Below, one piece after another: positions 46,621-58,522 of a DNA stretch of 64,000 bases (the stretch's first letter is position 1; each line of letters opens with the position of its first letter). The stretch is from Anopheles merus. Its lineage: Eukaryota > Arthropoda > Insecta > Diptera > Culicidae. The notes below the pieces were generated by a model. That model saw nothing but the letters and a program-made list of their open reading frames with translations, searched no databases and had not been told where the DNA came from. The stretch lies in contig NC_054085.1 of NCBI RefSeq assembly GCF_017562075.2, positions 33,047,039 through 33,111,038 of the forward strand. Direction: 5' to 3'. Both the position numbers and the translations under genes were made by a program.

Positions 46621-49600
46621 ATTGATGCATCGAGTGGCAAAACAGGATTTCTAGTTAGACCCCTAGAGATTCACGATGCCAACGCAGCAGCAAATACAAG
46701 CCGTGCGTCTACGCAACCAAAGCAAACGCGCAAGTGCTCCGAACGCGCCCTGCTAGCGGCTGTGGAATATAGCAGAGCCTACTTCTTGCTCGAACCTACA
46801 TTCTTAGCAGAATGTGTTGCTGCCAGAACGCTCCCACCCCGCCGCGCCGCTGTGCGTTGGTGTCTAGGGTTGTGTGTTGTGCTTCTTCTGGATGGTTGCG
46901 TTTTTCTTCCTCTTCTTTGCCTTGGGATTTGGCAGTTTCCCTCTATTCTTCGTCGAGTTTTCGCGCCCTGCTCTCCACACCACACTGGGCCACACTGCTA
47001 GAATTCGACCAGCTCCTATCCTATATATCAGCCCTATCTCTATCTTACCTCTTTTACTACGTTGGCCCCGCTTGCACGCACTTGTCCCCGAGCAGGGGGC
47101 CGCTGCTCCTGCCAACGCCACCGCCGCCACCACTCGTGCGAACGATTGCAATCGTGGATGACGACCGATGCTGTTCGTTTTCTTTTCAAGGGATTTTATT
47201 ACAGCGACGGTTGCGGTCGCTGCGTCTCCTGGGTGGGTAAATGCCTATGCTATATCTGCAACTGCACGGCAAACGGGCGGAAGGAAGGCAGCCCGGAGGG
47301 ACAGGAGCGAAAAGGGCCGCGCAGACTGGTGGTTCGCGTACGTACGATCGCGGTTTAAATGTTTGACAATTCTGTGCTCGCTGCTCGCTTGGGTGGAAGG
47401 TTCTTAGAAATCCTAAGGAGTTGTAGAGCATGGGAAATGGAAAGAGGGTTGGTAGGACAGTTTACATAACTTTTTAACATTCTATAGACCCTTTACCGCG
47501 GACGACAAAAAGGGCGAAGGACCGCGCGGCGCAGAGAGAATGGAAATCGAGGGATAATTCAAACTTTGACAATCTCCCAACTAGTGCTGTGGTGGTGGTT
47601 CGACGGTATTTGCTCTGGCAAGGATCGCCAACGGGTTACCGTTGCGGATGCGGATTGGCTCGGGCAGGAGGCGAGCGGGCAGCTTGACGAAACCGACGAC
47701 AAATTGGGATGCGGTAGGGATTAGGTGAATCGACGGTTATTTATTTACAATTTGGAATATTATTAACATATTCAATTTCCGTCGCCTTTTTTTACTTGGA
47801 ATAAACAACGATTTTTCCAGATTTATTTTGAGTATTATTACATGCTAAAATAAAAAAAAAACTAAACCCAAAAATTTATGTCATTTACACGAGACATGAT
47901 CTTTTTGCTTTATTTAATAGGTTATAAGAGTCTTTTAACAAACTATTAAAAAGAAAGTTAACCCAAAAAAGTTTAAATTTCATTTTCATGTATAACGTTA
48001 ACATAAACAAAAAAAAAATGCGAATATTCAGAAACATAAGGTAAACATATTCCGAGGTCATATCATAACAGCTGGATAATGTACGCTAATTTGTTAAAGT
48101 AATATAAAATATATTATTTCTTTCATTAAAACACACATCTAAAAAGATCATTTTTGTACATTCCACTTGCGGTCTCCATTTTGTGATTGTTTCAAAGCAG
48201 TTGCAACACCAAAATAGGTAAGTACACATAGTAAAGGAAGCATTGAATTAACACAATCAAATAGGTCACAATCGTTAAGAATAGATGTTAACATAAACAA
48301 TAAAAATAGAAAATATGAAAATTTCAGATACAATATAATATAAAAATCTAACTAATATACAATGATCAATTAACAGCACTAGAAATCAAGGTTTTCTAAG
48401 AATAAAAGTAAGAAAAAAAACAACCAAAAAGCATTTCTTCGCTCCCAAAAAGGTATTAAGTCCTTGATTTAATGCGCTCCTTGCACAGCCTTCCACAATT
48501 CCCTTGCAGTGACGTAGCGTGCCACCGGTGCGAGGGGAAAACCGGGGCAGGAGATTTAAAAATGATCCAAGACGCCCCGGATGAGAACAGAACGCCAAAC
48601 GAAAGAAATAATGGGCAAAATAGGAATGGACATAAATTTGTAGGTTTATTTTATTGCCCAGCAGATACCGCTCTCCCCCCACTTGCGCTTCCGCCGATGC
48701 GTTCTCCCCATTCCTTCCCGTGCAACAGGCTAGACACCTAGATTCTCCACCGAAGGAAGAATAATACAAAAAAAACAACAACAACAGGACTGTGGCATGG
48801 AATCCCGAAATCTCTTGCGCGACGCGCACGATCTATCTTCCCAAAAACTCGGCTAGGCGAAAAAAGGGTGAGATGCATTTTTAATTCCTTTTCTACCGTG
48901 AGCGTGTTTTTTTCTTCCTTTCTTGTCGATTATTTTGCTTCTTCCTTTTCTCGTTCGATTTGATCCATCGCTCGAGGGCGAGATCGAAGTTGTTGTTTGG
49001 TGGTGGTGAATCGGTTGTGCAAGTGCAAGACGCCTGGTTCCTGTCCCGGGCTGGATAAAGAAACCTGTTGTCTCGCCAGGAAGGAAGAAACTGCGACGCC
49101 AAGGACGCCGGCAAATCGGAGAATCGAAACTTCGTGGCGGTCCCCAAAAAAACATGCGTGGAGGAAACTAGGAAAAGAGGAAGAGGAAAACAAGAGAAAA
49201 GGATTGCTTGTAGCCATTATGGTTTGGGTAAGGGTCAGAGGTGATGGTGGTGTGTGGCGCGTTGAAGGGATGGAGGGTCCAAATTCTAGGCGAGTGGGTC
49301 GAATCACCACAACCCAGGAAGAACAGGTTTTCTATTTTGTTCGTTCCGCCTTTATCCTATCCTTTGGCTGGATTTCCAGGTTTAAGCCCCACAGAAATCA
49401 CGGACACTCTAATTGGATTTTTTGCCCTTTCTGCCTACACCTGACTCTCCTGCAAGCCGCTTCTCCTGCTTTCGCTTGACTCTACGAGATTGGTTGCGTT
49501 TGGTTTTGAGTGCAATGCGAAGGCTCCAGGGTGCGTTCTTCCGAAACATTCGGAAAAATCCAATTCCTATAGCATTTTGGACAAAAAGACTAAAATAATA

Positions 49601-50125
49601 CACCACCGAACCATGTGTGAACAAGTGTGCAAGAATAGGAACATGAAAACGCAACGAAAAGATCGCTAGATTCATAGAAAAGAAAACAATGATTCTTTTT
49701 TTTCTTGGGAGTAAATATGAAAACACAAAAACTCTTTACGATGTCCACACCTTCCCTCCCTTGCCATACATTCGTACGATTGCGCAACGACGCCGTCAAC
49801 TGCCGGCAAGCGTGTTGCGCAAAGTGTGGGCATGCGGCATGATCTCCTTGATGTTTCCCCGCTTCCCTGTCCCGCTGTGAGCGGACGCGGGAGAAAATTC
49901 GTTTCGCACAATAAAGCGATCCCTGAGGGTCCTGCAATTTTTATGACGCTTAGTCGAGTGGTAGTGGAGAAGAGCTGTAACTAAAGGCGCATTTTGATGG
50001 TCCATGTGTGTTATTGCCGGTTGGGATGGTTGTTCTACGCGTATGACTTTAATAAAACTAAATAAAACGTTATTTTCACTCGAGCCTCTTCTTTCTAGTG
50101 ATGTGAAAAATGATTTTTTTGTCGG
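46621..50125. other. Non-coding: balanced blocks around an AT-rich valley
   Basis: Balanced sequence (46.6-47.7 kb) gives way to an AT-rich valley (47.75-48.45 kb) and then another balanced block (48.46-50.1 kb). A Cys-rich open stretch near 47200-47270 and a 160-codon plus frame (48997-49479) are not recognisable. Both are overlapped by minus-strand frames. No mobile-element ends are seen. Confidence 0.45.
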
Positions 50126-50570
50126 AATCGATTCCGGCTAGCGATAATACGTATTGATAGCCGCAAAGAGTCAAGATTTACTTGTAAACAATCCTTTTTC
50201 ATGGAGATTCTCGGACTGTTTTCACTTTTGAAACTTCTTATTTCAATGCAAGAACTGTTTCTCATTCCGGAGGTAATTTTATTTCTGGAGACAATTATGG
50301 TTCCATTACCGGGGCAAATAACGATTCCCAGGTCAATTCAGATACTGGAGCCGAATCTGATTACGGAATCTATTCCGAAGCCGCCTCCGGAATCGGCTCC
50401 TGAGTCGACTCTGGAATCAACTCTGGAATCGGCTTCGGAATCAACTCTAGAATCGGCTCCGGAATCAACTCTGGAATCGGCTTCAGAATCGACTCGAGAC
50501 ATCGGAATCAATTCCAGCTACGGAATCGGCTCCGGAATTGATTCGGAACACGGAATCGGAATCGGGTAGG
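50126..50570. repeat. GGAATC-type hexamer minisatellite with a 24-base higher-order unit
   Basis: The array is made of GGAATC/GAATCG hexamers with GGCTCC, GGCTTC and AACTCT variants. The core (about 50370-50500) repeats roughly every 24 bases. Because 6 and 24 are multiples of three, one plus frame stays open for 122 codons (50201-50569) and reads as ESAPESTLES-type peptide repeats. I take that frame as a by-product of the repeat. The unit is related to the older GGAGTC array at 4155-4520. Confidence 0.85.
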
Positions 50571-52150
50571 TCCGATTTCGAGTTCTAACCACTACTTCTT
50601 TCTTTTCAACTCAATAAACATCACAAAATGGTGCATCTATGTTTCTAGAGTGTTTATTTATCCAAATATACATTTATAATTCTTTCTTCTATCATTTTAT
50701 TGAAAGGCCAACCTTGCGATATTTTAAACTTGTTTGGTCGAGGCAGGCGTTTAATCCCATTTTGCAAACAGTACGTTAGAGCCTGCGGTTAACAAACAAC
50801 AACACTAAAACAACATCGAACTAAACAGTTTATCATAATAGTATTTAAAAAAATGCATTATGTTACTATTTGTAAGAAAATAAATGCTCTTCATTTTGCT
50901 CGAATAATTCAACAATAATAAGAAATAATGCATCAGATGATTCTGAAGATACTTTTAAACTCAATGAGCTCTCAAACACAGAGCCACGGTTGGATCTCGT
51001 TATTTAATTCGTCGAATATCTCAATCCTCAAGCCTCTACGCGTTCCCGCGTTCGGTACCTTGCCCATGGCCCATCGATGATGCAGCGCAATCAACAGCAA
51101 AACCTTTATATCTCTCGCATTGTTTGCACAAACAAACACCGCACCGGTGTGCAGTGCAACAGTGGCCACCGCCGTTCCCCGTTCTCCCCTTCCAGCGAGA
51201 GGCAACACACACACACACATACAAATACACCATCTTGCTACCGCGGGGGGTTCCAGCAAACTGAGCGCAGCCCTTCGGCCGGCAAAAGAAAGCACCGTGG
51301 CTCGCCACTTCGTCGCACGTTCCCTCGCGCGACCGATCATACCGACCGAAGGTGGGGCAGCGACGGGCCTGTGGCTGGAGAAAGAAGTAGCCAAAAGACG
51401 GGAAAACGAAGCGGTGTTTATTTATTCAATTTAATTTAATTTTCACCATATCATTTCCCCCTTGTACCCGGCGGCGGCCGGCACATTTTGGGGTGGTGGT
51501 AGTGGTCGCCACGATCGTCATTTAACACCGAGGTCTTTTGCTTCTTTGGTGTCCGTTGGTCAGCCGGATTGGGCCGGGTGATGCTTTCTATTATTTTTTT
51601 CGTTAGTCGGTCCGTTTCATTGAGTTCCAGCGGCAGCAGCAGCAGCAGGAATCTGCCGTTTGGTGGAATTAGTTTTCCGCCAGCGCATCGTTCTTGGCGC
51701 GTGACTTCTTAGTTTGTACAATCGCTCGTCCCACCCATGTACGGCTCGTGTGTGTGTATGAGTGGTAGCAAACTTTGGATGCATCGTATTGGGAACTTTA
51801 CATCGTGGTAGTGTGCCGTTGCAGATACATTTGGTTTACATTCATTAAAATGCATATCTTTTAGAAAGCGAAAAATAGTTTTATCTACATTTCTCATAAA
51901 ACCATCTATTGCAGTATTCGAATGATTTTTGTAACGGAAATAAGGAAAAATGTTATAAAATGGGATCCATTGCAGAGAATGATGTAAAAATTCATGCAAG
52001 TCATTGAATGAGTGTAATAATTAAAGTAGAAAAGAAAAAAAGAGCAATAACAAGATAACAAAATAGCAAAACAAGTATAAATTGTTTATAAAGAGTCAAA
52101 TAGACAACAAAACAAAAACATAAAAAGTTAATTGAAAAATGAAATTCATC
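50571..52150. other. AT-rich valleys with a short balanced block
   Basis: The sequence is AT-rich at 50.6-50.95 and 51.8-52.15 kb, the latter A-rich on the plus strand after about 52.0 kb. The balanced block between holds (AC)n at 51205-51219 and GCA at 51632-51649. Frames of 140 codons minus and 120 codons plus over the same bases (51.0-51.4 kb) are not recognisable. Confidence 0.5.
51632..51649. repeat. (GCA)n trinucleotide repeat
   Basis: Six GCA units within a GC-richer block, outside any recognised coding frame. Confidence 0.8.
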
Positions 52151-53795
52151 CAAGTGCCGATTAGATGACACCACGTCCTCTTTGCTGTTTCGCACTCAGC
52201 AACACTGGCACACAGCCATTCAAAACGCGATCGCCTCGATCGATGGAACGTAAGTAGGCGCCCATCGAGTGCGCTTTTTCTGCAGCTGTCAGAAACCGTT
52301 TCCAATTTGGCTCAAGAAAAACGGGAAAAGCAGCAGCGGCAGCGGCAACGGCAGCAGATAGCGCTTAGGGTTGCCCTCCTTCGGTTCGGGCAGGGCTGGA
52401 ATGTGGCTTTTTCTGCGCACAACAGGGGAAAGAAGTACCTATTTATAGGTGCAGATGCACTTGAGAGGTGGAATGGTAATATGTAGGGCGCGCGCGCGCG
52501 CGCTTTTCCCCTTGCGTGTCCCACGCCCAATACCTGCCGGTCGTCGTTGGCATTCGCATTTCATGGGCCTCTGCACAACTTGCACAAGGTTCGGTGCTTC
52601 GTTTAGCCAAAAAGGAAGCAATCAGCGATGATGAAGTGCTTTTCGGTGGCTCTCCTACGTTGCACGCATATCTAGCCGCACCCATACGCAACACGGACAG
52701 ATACAGGCAAGGGAGGAAAGATCTGTTTTTAAACACAGACACACACACGCTATTCTACACCCTCGCAGCAAAACCCTCGCGATCGTATGTGCTGCTGCTG
52801 TTGCTCACTTCCGCAAAATTATTATTAGCTCTAATTTTTGAAACTCACGCCCTTGTTCGCGTTCCAAGCGGCTGCTGCTGTTGCTGCCGTTGATTTTGTC
52901 GGGTTTTTCGTACGCACATTTTCGTCGTATTTTTTTTTCTTCTCTCGACTCGACTTCGTAAGCGAATTGCTGCTACTCCATGCGAGTGATAGAGATAGGG
53001 CCGGCTGCACGAGTTTTTGTTTTGTTTCGTTGCGATTCACGCGTTCTTTCGCTTTGCGCATTTGTGCCGCGGGCTGGTGCCCCGTATGTGTGGTGGGTTT
53101 TCGGTTTTAGTTCATTATTTTTCTATCCTCGTTCCCTACCCACACATACCTTCAGCGAAACACACACACACACATGCGGCCGCGGTTGTTTCCGGTTCGA
53201 ATCGTACCGGAACACGCTGGCAGGTCTCGCTGGCGCAAATGTGTGGAGCAGCGCGCGGGCGATACGCGTGATGGGTTTGCGCGAAGGAGTGCGTTTTTTC
53301 TCTCTCCCCCCCCCGTCCGTTCCCGTCAACATCGCAATATGTGTGCATTTTTCATGTGCAGTTTGAAGTCACAGCCGATTCCAGTAACTTGGGCTGGGAG
53401 CGAGGGGTAGCCACTTCGTGGAAGCGGTGCAACGGGTTTGGGCCTCGGACTAGGGCACAGCACTGATGAGCGCGAAGGGGCGTGCGAGCAAGGAAAATGC
53501 CGAAAATCCCACGCATGGTTGACGGTCGCATGGGGTGGCCCAAAACATGCGCGCGCGCTCTCTCTGTCTCTCGCGGGTGCTGGTGTAAACTGCATGCACG
53601 GCATGCCGAAATTAACATTCGGTATCCATTAGTTGGAAAATTGGAGAGTGGTTGCGAGAGGGGAGGGCGAAAGGCGGCCGGCATTCGATGCAGGAGAGCG
53701 AACGCGAACGCGTGGAATGAAATTTTGGCAGTTGTGAAGGGTGAGCCCCGTAGTGAGGGAACCAAAATGGACCAATATTTTAAGCGTGGTTGACA
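52151..53795. other. GC-rich non-coding block
   Basis: The block contains imperfect GCAGCG repeats (52330-52358), an alternating GC run (52488-52503), CTG units (52789-52800 and 52869-52885), (CA)n at 53161-53174 and a run of nine C (53306-53314). Many frames of 60-137 codons overlap on both strands, and none is recognisable. Confidence 0.4.
52488..52503. repeat. (GC)8 alternating purine-pyrimidine run
   Basis: Sixteen bases of strictly alternating G and C, the classic sequence for left-handed Z-DNA under supercoiling. Pure GC alternation of this length is rare in insect DNA. Confidence 0.9.
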
Positions 53796-54822
53796 TTTTT
53801 AAATGGTTTTTGTTGATTTGTTGTAGTTTGTTTATTTGCGTTCCTTTTTTTAACATTTGTTGAGTGGTTAGACAAATGTTTCTTTCTTTTTAATTTAGCA
53901 AAATGTGTAGCAAAGTTATCTGGATGATTGAAAAAATCTTTGTTTATAGAGAAACAAGTAAATTTAGAGTTTTACATGTTGTATTCTTGCTTAGCCCAAA
54001 TGAAGATATCCATTTCAATTGCTAAGGTACAATTATGATGTTACTGATCGATACAGTATACCAAAACAACTATTGTAAAAAAAGAAATTATGATCGATAA
54101 CAGATGTATGATCGTTTTACAGAAAATGTGAAAACAGACCTGAATTAAAAACACGAATTTGAACAAATCTTAACGATACAAATCGGATAACTAGTTTAGT
54201 CAATGAGTCAGACACCATTACTTCATGTGACTTATTCCAGAAACCGCCAAATTTATGAATTCGCTCAGTTATTTACATTGTTTAGTTGTACATACTAAAT
54301 TGTAGATGATATTCAGAGCTTTGCAGGTTGATTAATTATACATCTTTCTATAAGTCATAAATAACATGTTGAGTTTCAATTGGTAGAAAGTCCCTTCAAA
54401 ATCTGAAAAAATGTGGTTCAGATTGCAATAAGATAGCAGAATGTCTAGGCTTCAAACAAAATAGAACAAAATAGCAAACTATATAAAAAAATAGACACCA
54501 TTGTTTCGAACAATCCAAATTGCAAAACAAAACTGTAAAGATAGTTGAAATCAACAAATCTATACAAAGAAAAATGAAGAAAACAGTATCAAAGGTACTT
54601 CAGGCAATAGAGAGATGAAAGAAGCCGAGATGCTCAAAGCCTCTAAAAGCCAAAAAAAAAACCAAACATTGTATTAAGATTGTGAAATTGATACAAATGA
54701 AGATTGTATTAAGATTGTGAATGATCCTTGTTCAGATGATGTCACAAAATACAGGATAGAACACATTATTCTATTACAAACATGTAAGAAAGTGTACCAT
54801 ATGAGATTAGCAGCAGTTTATT
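53796..54822. other. AT-rich valley, no gene seen
   Basis: This long AT-rich stretch has no frame above 60 codons until 54717. A 19-base word (54668-54686) is duplicated at 54703-54721, 35 bases apart. The stretch lies on the tail side of the second SINE copy. Confidence 0.5.
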
Positions 54823-54999
54823 CCTGCCCTATCTTGTACCACTACTACTTGGGGGCTTTGGCTTACAGTGGACTTATTGATTCCCAACATAGCAGGATAG
54901 TCAGTCCTACTTATGGCGGCACGGTCCATTCAGGGCTTGAATCCATGACCTGCATGTTGTTAAGTCGTTGGAATTGACGACTGTACCACGAGACCGGCC
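54823..54999 (-). mobile_element. tRNA-derived SINE, SINE200-like, copy 2
   Basis: On the minus strand the element begins GGCCGGTCTCGTGGTACAG, with box A within 54978-54988. It continues through a box-B-like GGATTCAAGCCC at 54933-54944, then through the body shared with the copy at 7018-7193. The polymerase III promoter boxes are better preserved in box A than in copy 1. The shared body includes TTAACAACATGCAGGTCAT and GACTGACTATCCTGCTATG. No protein is encoded. Target-site duplications are not evident. Confidence 0.85.
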
Positions 55000-57001
55000 T
55001 AGTAATATGAAGATACAGAACTTAAAAATTCAAATGTTAAATCCCATTGCTAGAATTTTGGACGTTCGATACTTCGAACACATTTTTACATATCTTTGCC
55101 ACCTCATAATAATAACATAAAATAAAACGATATGTTACGAAACCACACGAAACAGGAAGCATCGTGCTTGTCGGTGCAGCGGTACAGGCACTCCTCGTGC
55201 TCTTCCTCAGCCATCCGTCTTAAAATCAATCACAGAATGGCTATTAAATTTCCAAAAATAAATCCAACCAACCATGCACACCGTGGCCGACCGCCGAATG
55301 AAGCCGTCCAATGGCAGTGACCATGAAAACTGAAGCAGCTCATCATCATCGGTATAGACGCACCACCGTCCAGCCGACCGGGCAAGATGCATCGTGTGGT
55401 CGATCGGTTCCCGGTGCCGGAAGAGATGCAGCATTTTTCTATCGTGACACCTATGTGCATTTTCGATATGCGAGATGATGCGAGGTGGAGGAGCAAGGAG
55501 AAGGAGATGTAAAAACCACCCACACACGGCAGTGAAGGTGTGACGCGGGTAAAGAATGTCCGCCCGGTTTGCCCACCTTTTTTGTTCTCCAGACAGGAAG
55601 AGCGCACGTCATCCATTACGTCGACGACACTGTCATCGGGGTCCCACCGTTCGGCTCTCGCACGTAGAACGGAAAATCTGTTGGCGTAGGACCGGGTTGT
55701 CGTCGTCGCATTTCCAAAGCTGAGCCCGAAGAAATTCTGGGTGACACGAAATGGGACAAGGGAGGAACGCAAGGCGTGACATGGAAATCATCCATTCCGC
55801 CGAGAACTCGTTCCGCCGAGAGCGTTGTGTAGTTTGGGCCGCGCCTGGTCGTAGGAAGCAAACAAGAATGCACGCAGCGGGTGACGCGCGATACGACGCG
55901 AGAGACGACGCGCTGGTGTTTAATGTCATCGGCGTCGTCGTTTGGCTTCTATAGACGCTTGTGGATGCACGTATGGTTTCTATTAGTATGTGAGTTGTAT
56001 ACAGTTTTTGTCCGTGCTTGGTTTTGGTTGCCGCTCCTCTTCCCCGGCTTTTCGTCGGAAACGCGGATTGAATGTGCGCAACGCGCAACCCCGAAGGCGG
56101 AACACACTCGCTTTACGCATAGCCCACGCACGGACTCAAGGAATCAGTAGAGTCAGGTGACCGCGCAGGAAAGGGCACAGAGCAAAGGTACGCGGGGTTT
56201 TGGTTTTCTACTTCTTGCAGTTTGCCGTCTCCTCTTCTATTCCCTTCTCTTTGGGGCAGCATTACTCGTTACACTGTGGTGCTGCGGGGTCTGTTCGCGT
56301 CCCTTTTGCGGCCACCACTCGGGCAATAAATAATGCGAACGCAGATTAAAACGAAGAGAATCTATGTGAATGTGAGTGTGTGTGTGTCTGTGTGTGAGAG
56401 AAAAAGAGAGAGCAAAGAAGGGTACGCAGGATGCCTGATGCGCGACAAAATGACGGAAAGCGCGATTAGACCGCGAGCGCGACTAGCGTGCACGTCTGAT
56501 GTGCCCCGGCATCGTAGTTGCGTATCTCTTGCGTGGCTTCTTTCCACTCCATTCTGCGGGTGGGGAAGAGATAGAAAGAGAGAGAGGGGAAGAGAGAAAG
56601 AAAGGGTGGAAGGGCAAGACGAAAAAGTCAGAAGGACTTAGACGGCGAAAAAAAGGGAAAACGTATAAAACCAGAAACGCGATGCGTACGCACACACGCA
56701 CATGCGTATGTATACGCGCGCGCAAAGGCCACGGATGCGCAAACTAAGCAAGCCACGGAGGGGGAGAAGGAGGATAGCAATGGACGGGAGGCGGATGACT
56801 CTTCGCACCTACGTCCCCCTTGCATTCGTCTCGACCCAGGCACAGCGACTTCCTCGCCGCTGGGTGCATCTTAAAATTCGGAATACGGCTTCCCCGATGC
56901 GCCATGCTCTATGCTAGTGCTGCGGCGGGTTTTGTGATCGGGGCGCTGTTTTTTTGGTGTGTTTTCTTTCCAAACCAGCCCAAGTGTTTGGCGGACGCGT
57001 A
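55000..57001. other. Balanced to GC-rich non-coding block
   Basis: No gene is recognised. Minus-strand frames of 180 and 151 codons (55230-55772 and 55633-56088) overlap plus-strand frames and have no domain. A compound TG/AG repeat lies at 56371-56412, and a purine-rich tract lies at 56564-56605. Confidence 0.4.
56371..56412. repeat. Compound (TG)n(AG)n microsatellite
   Basis: TG units with CTG interruptions pass directly into AG/AAAG units. Confidence 0.8.
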
Positions 57002-57169
57002 ATGGCGGACGCGCATCAACGGGCAGACATTTTAGATTCGCTGCACAGCACCACGTCGTGGCCGTCGTGGCATGTGCGTGCGTTTTGTTGCGATCGCCAG
57101 TTTGGCCAGTCGCAATCAGCCATTGATTTGGTTTACTCTGATGTGCGTACGTGCATAGCTTCTTTTTGA
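57002..57169 (+). other. Small ORF, 55 codons, not recognised
   Basis: The ATG at 57002 follows GACGCGTA. The frame reads MADAHQRADILDSLHSTTSW and continues to TGA 57167-57169 with many G/C-ending codons. It ends just where the sequence changes to an AT-rich valley, as a 3' exon end might. The frame is also open upstream to 56954. It has no known domain, and chance is a likely explanation. Confidence 0.1.
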
Positions 57170-58507
57170 CAGCTTTCTTAAGATGGTGATCTACGATAGA
57201 CTATTTTGATACAGTTTTTGAAGGTTTGCAGTAATTTGTACTAAATATTATTAGAGGGACTTTGTTAAGGCATATCTTATGATATTTAGAAACTTAGTGA
57301 CTTCAAGATAACTAGAGTACCTCAAACAATTCAGTATCGGAAAAGGGTATCTGGGAAGAAGAGTCCCCTATGAGCCTACTTTCAGAACTAACGCTAAATC
57401 CATTAGTTTTTTTATGTTCTTCAAGAATCTCAGGAATACCTCACAGATGAGTAGCGTCATTCGTAATATGCGAATTCTCAAAAGTTGTTATGCCCCAGTT
57501 AATAGCCTTAGATAACTATGCAGATTAGATCATCAATCTGCAAAGTTCAGAGCAAGATATTACTTATAAATGAATTTGGATAGCTCATGTCTTTGGATAG
57601 TGCTAATAAAGTACATCTTGGCAATAGATTCTCTGTATTGTTCTTCCACAAAGAGGACTTTTGAGTCTATTTACTTTGGAATACTTTGAATATCGTTTTA
57701 GATTTAGAATTGATGATTCCCAAAGCCTAAATAAATAATGATTAGTACCGACTATTGACCGGGTATAGGTAAGTTTTTAGACAAAGAGCTGGAATCTTCA
57801 AGTCTTCTATGGAGATCGAGCAATCCTTAGCTAAAAGACCTACATCTGTTAGGACTTCGTTAGAACAGATTTTCCTTTGAGCGCTCGTGGGAGTTTGGCT
57901 CGGATTATGAGCGTATGAAAAATCCTTATCACAGCATATCTATCCGGGAAGGAGGGTCGAACAACTTTACTGATGAAGCTTGGTGGAACGATAAGGTTAG
58001 AATCTTAACAACAATTGCAACCATTTACAAAGTATTGAAAGCTCTTCTAAAGAACCAGTAATGTCAAAGCTAAATAAATGCACTTGGTTTCAATCTCTCC
58101 AATTAAAACAATATTAATTTGCATAATTCAGATTAGGCCTCTCAGCAGTCAACAGTCAATTGTGTATCAAAACAATCCAATTAATGCAGTAAAATTACCT
58201 ACCAACCTAAACTAAGGTTGTTTTTCTAAGCAAAAAGACCTTTATCCCCACGATTAGGTATGCATGTTGCTCCTCTTGTTTGCTTTCTTTAATATTATTC
58301 TCTCGTGCCCCCGGGTACACCTGATCAATCAGAATGAGTCAAGCCAGAAAGAGATAGGAAAACTTCCCCCGAGGGTCCCGTTTCTCGCGGTACAATAGAT
58401 ATAGCTTTGCATTTCTCAGCAACAACGAAAGCAACGTTGCAATGCATTCTCCGAAGCAAATCTTCAAAAAATGACGAGCGCGAAGTGACCTCTCCTCCAA
58501 TTCCATT
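57170..58507. other. AT-rich valley, no gene seen
   Basis: About 1.1 kb with no frame above 60 codons on either strand up to 58338. Its texture resembles the 27-28 kb valley and would fit degraded transposon sequence, but no ends or domains can be identified. Confidence 0.5.
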
Positions 58508-58522
58508 CCCCCCCCCCCCCCC
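58508..58522. repeat. Run of 15 C
   Basis: Fifteen consecutive C on the plus strand, which is a G run on the minus strand. It is the second longest homopolymer of this kind here and a potential i-motif/G-quadruplex site. Confidence 0.9.

Noticed and set aside
47200..47270. Cysteine-rich open stretch (CGRCVSWVGKCLCYICNC) that might be a zinc-binding exon
   Set aside because: The cysteine spacing fits no family I can name, and possible splice sites would cut the stretch.
48997..49479. 160-codon plus-strand frame
   Set aside because: No recognised domain, overlapped by three minus-strand frames, and a good splice donor (GTAAGG) lies inside it.
50201..50569. 122-codon frame with Glu-Ser-rich repeats
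   Set aside because: It is the reading of a hexamer minisatellite whose unit is a multiple of three. There is no sign of a gene beyond the repeat.
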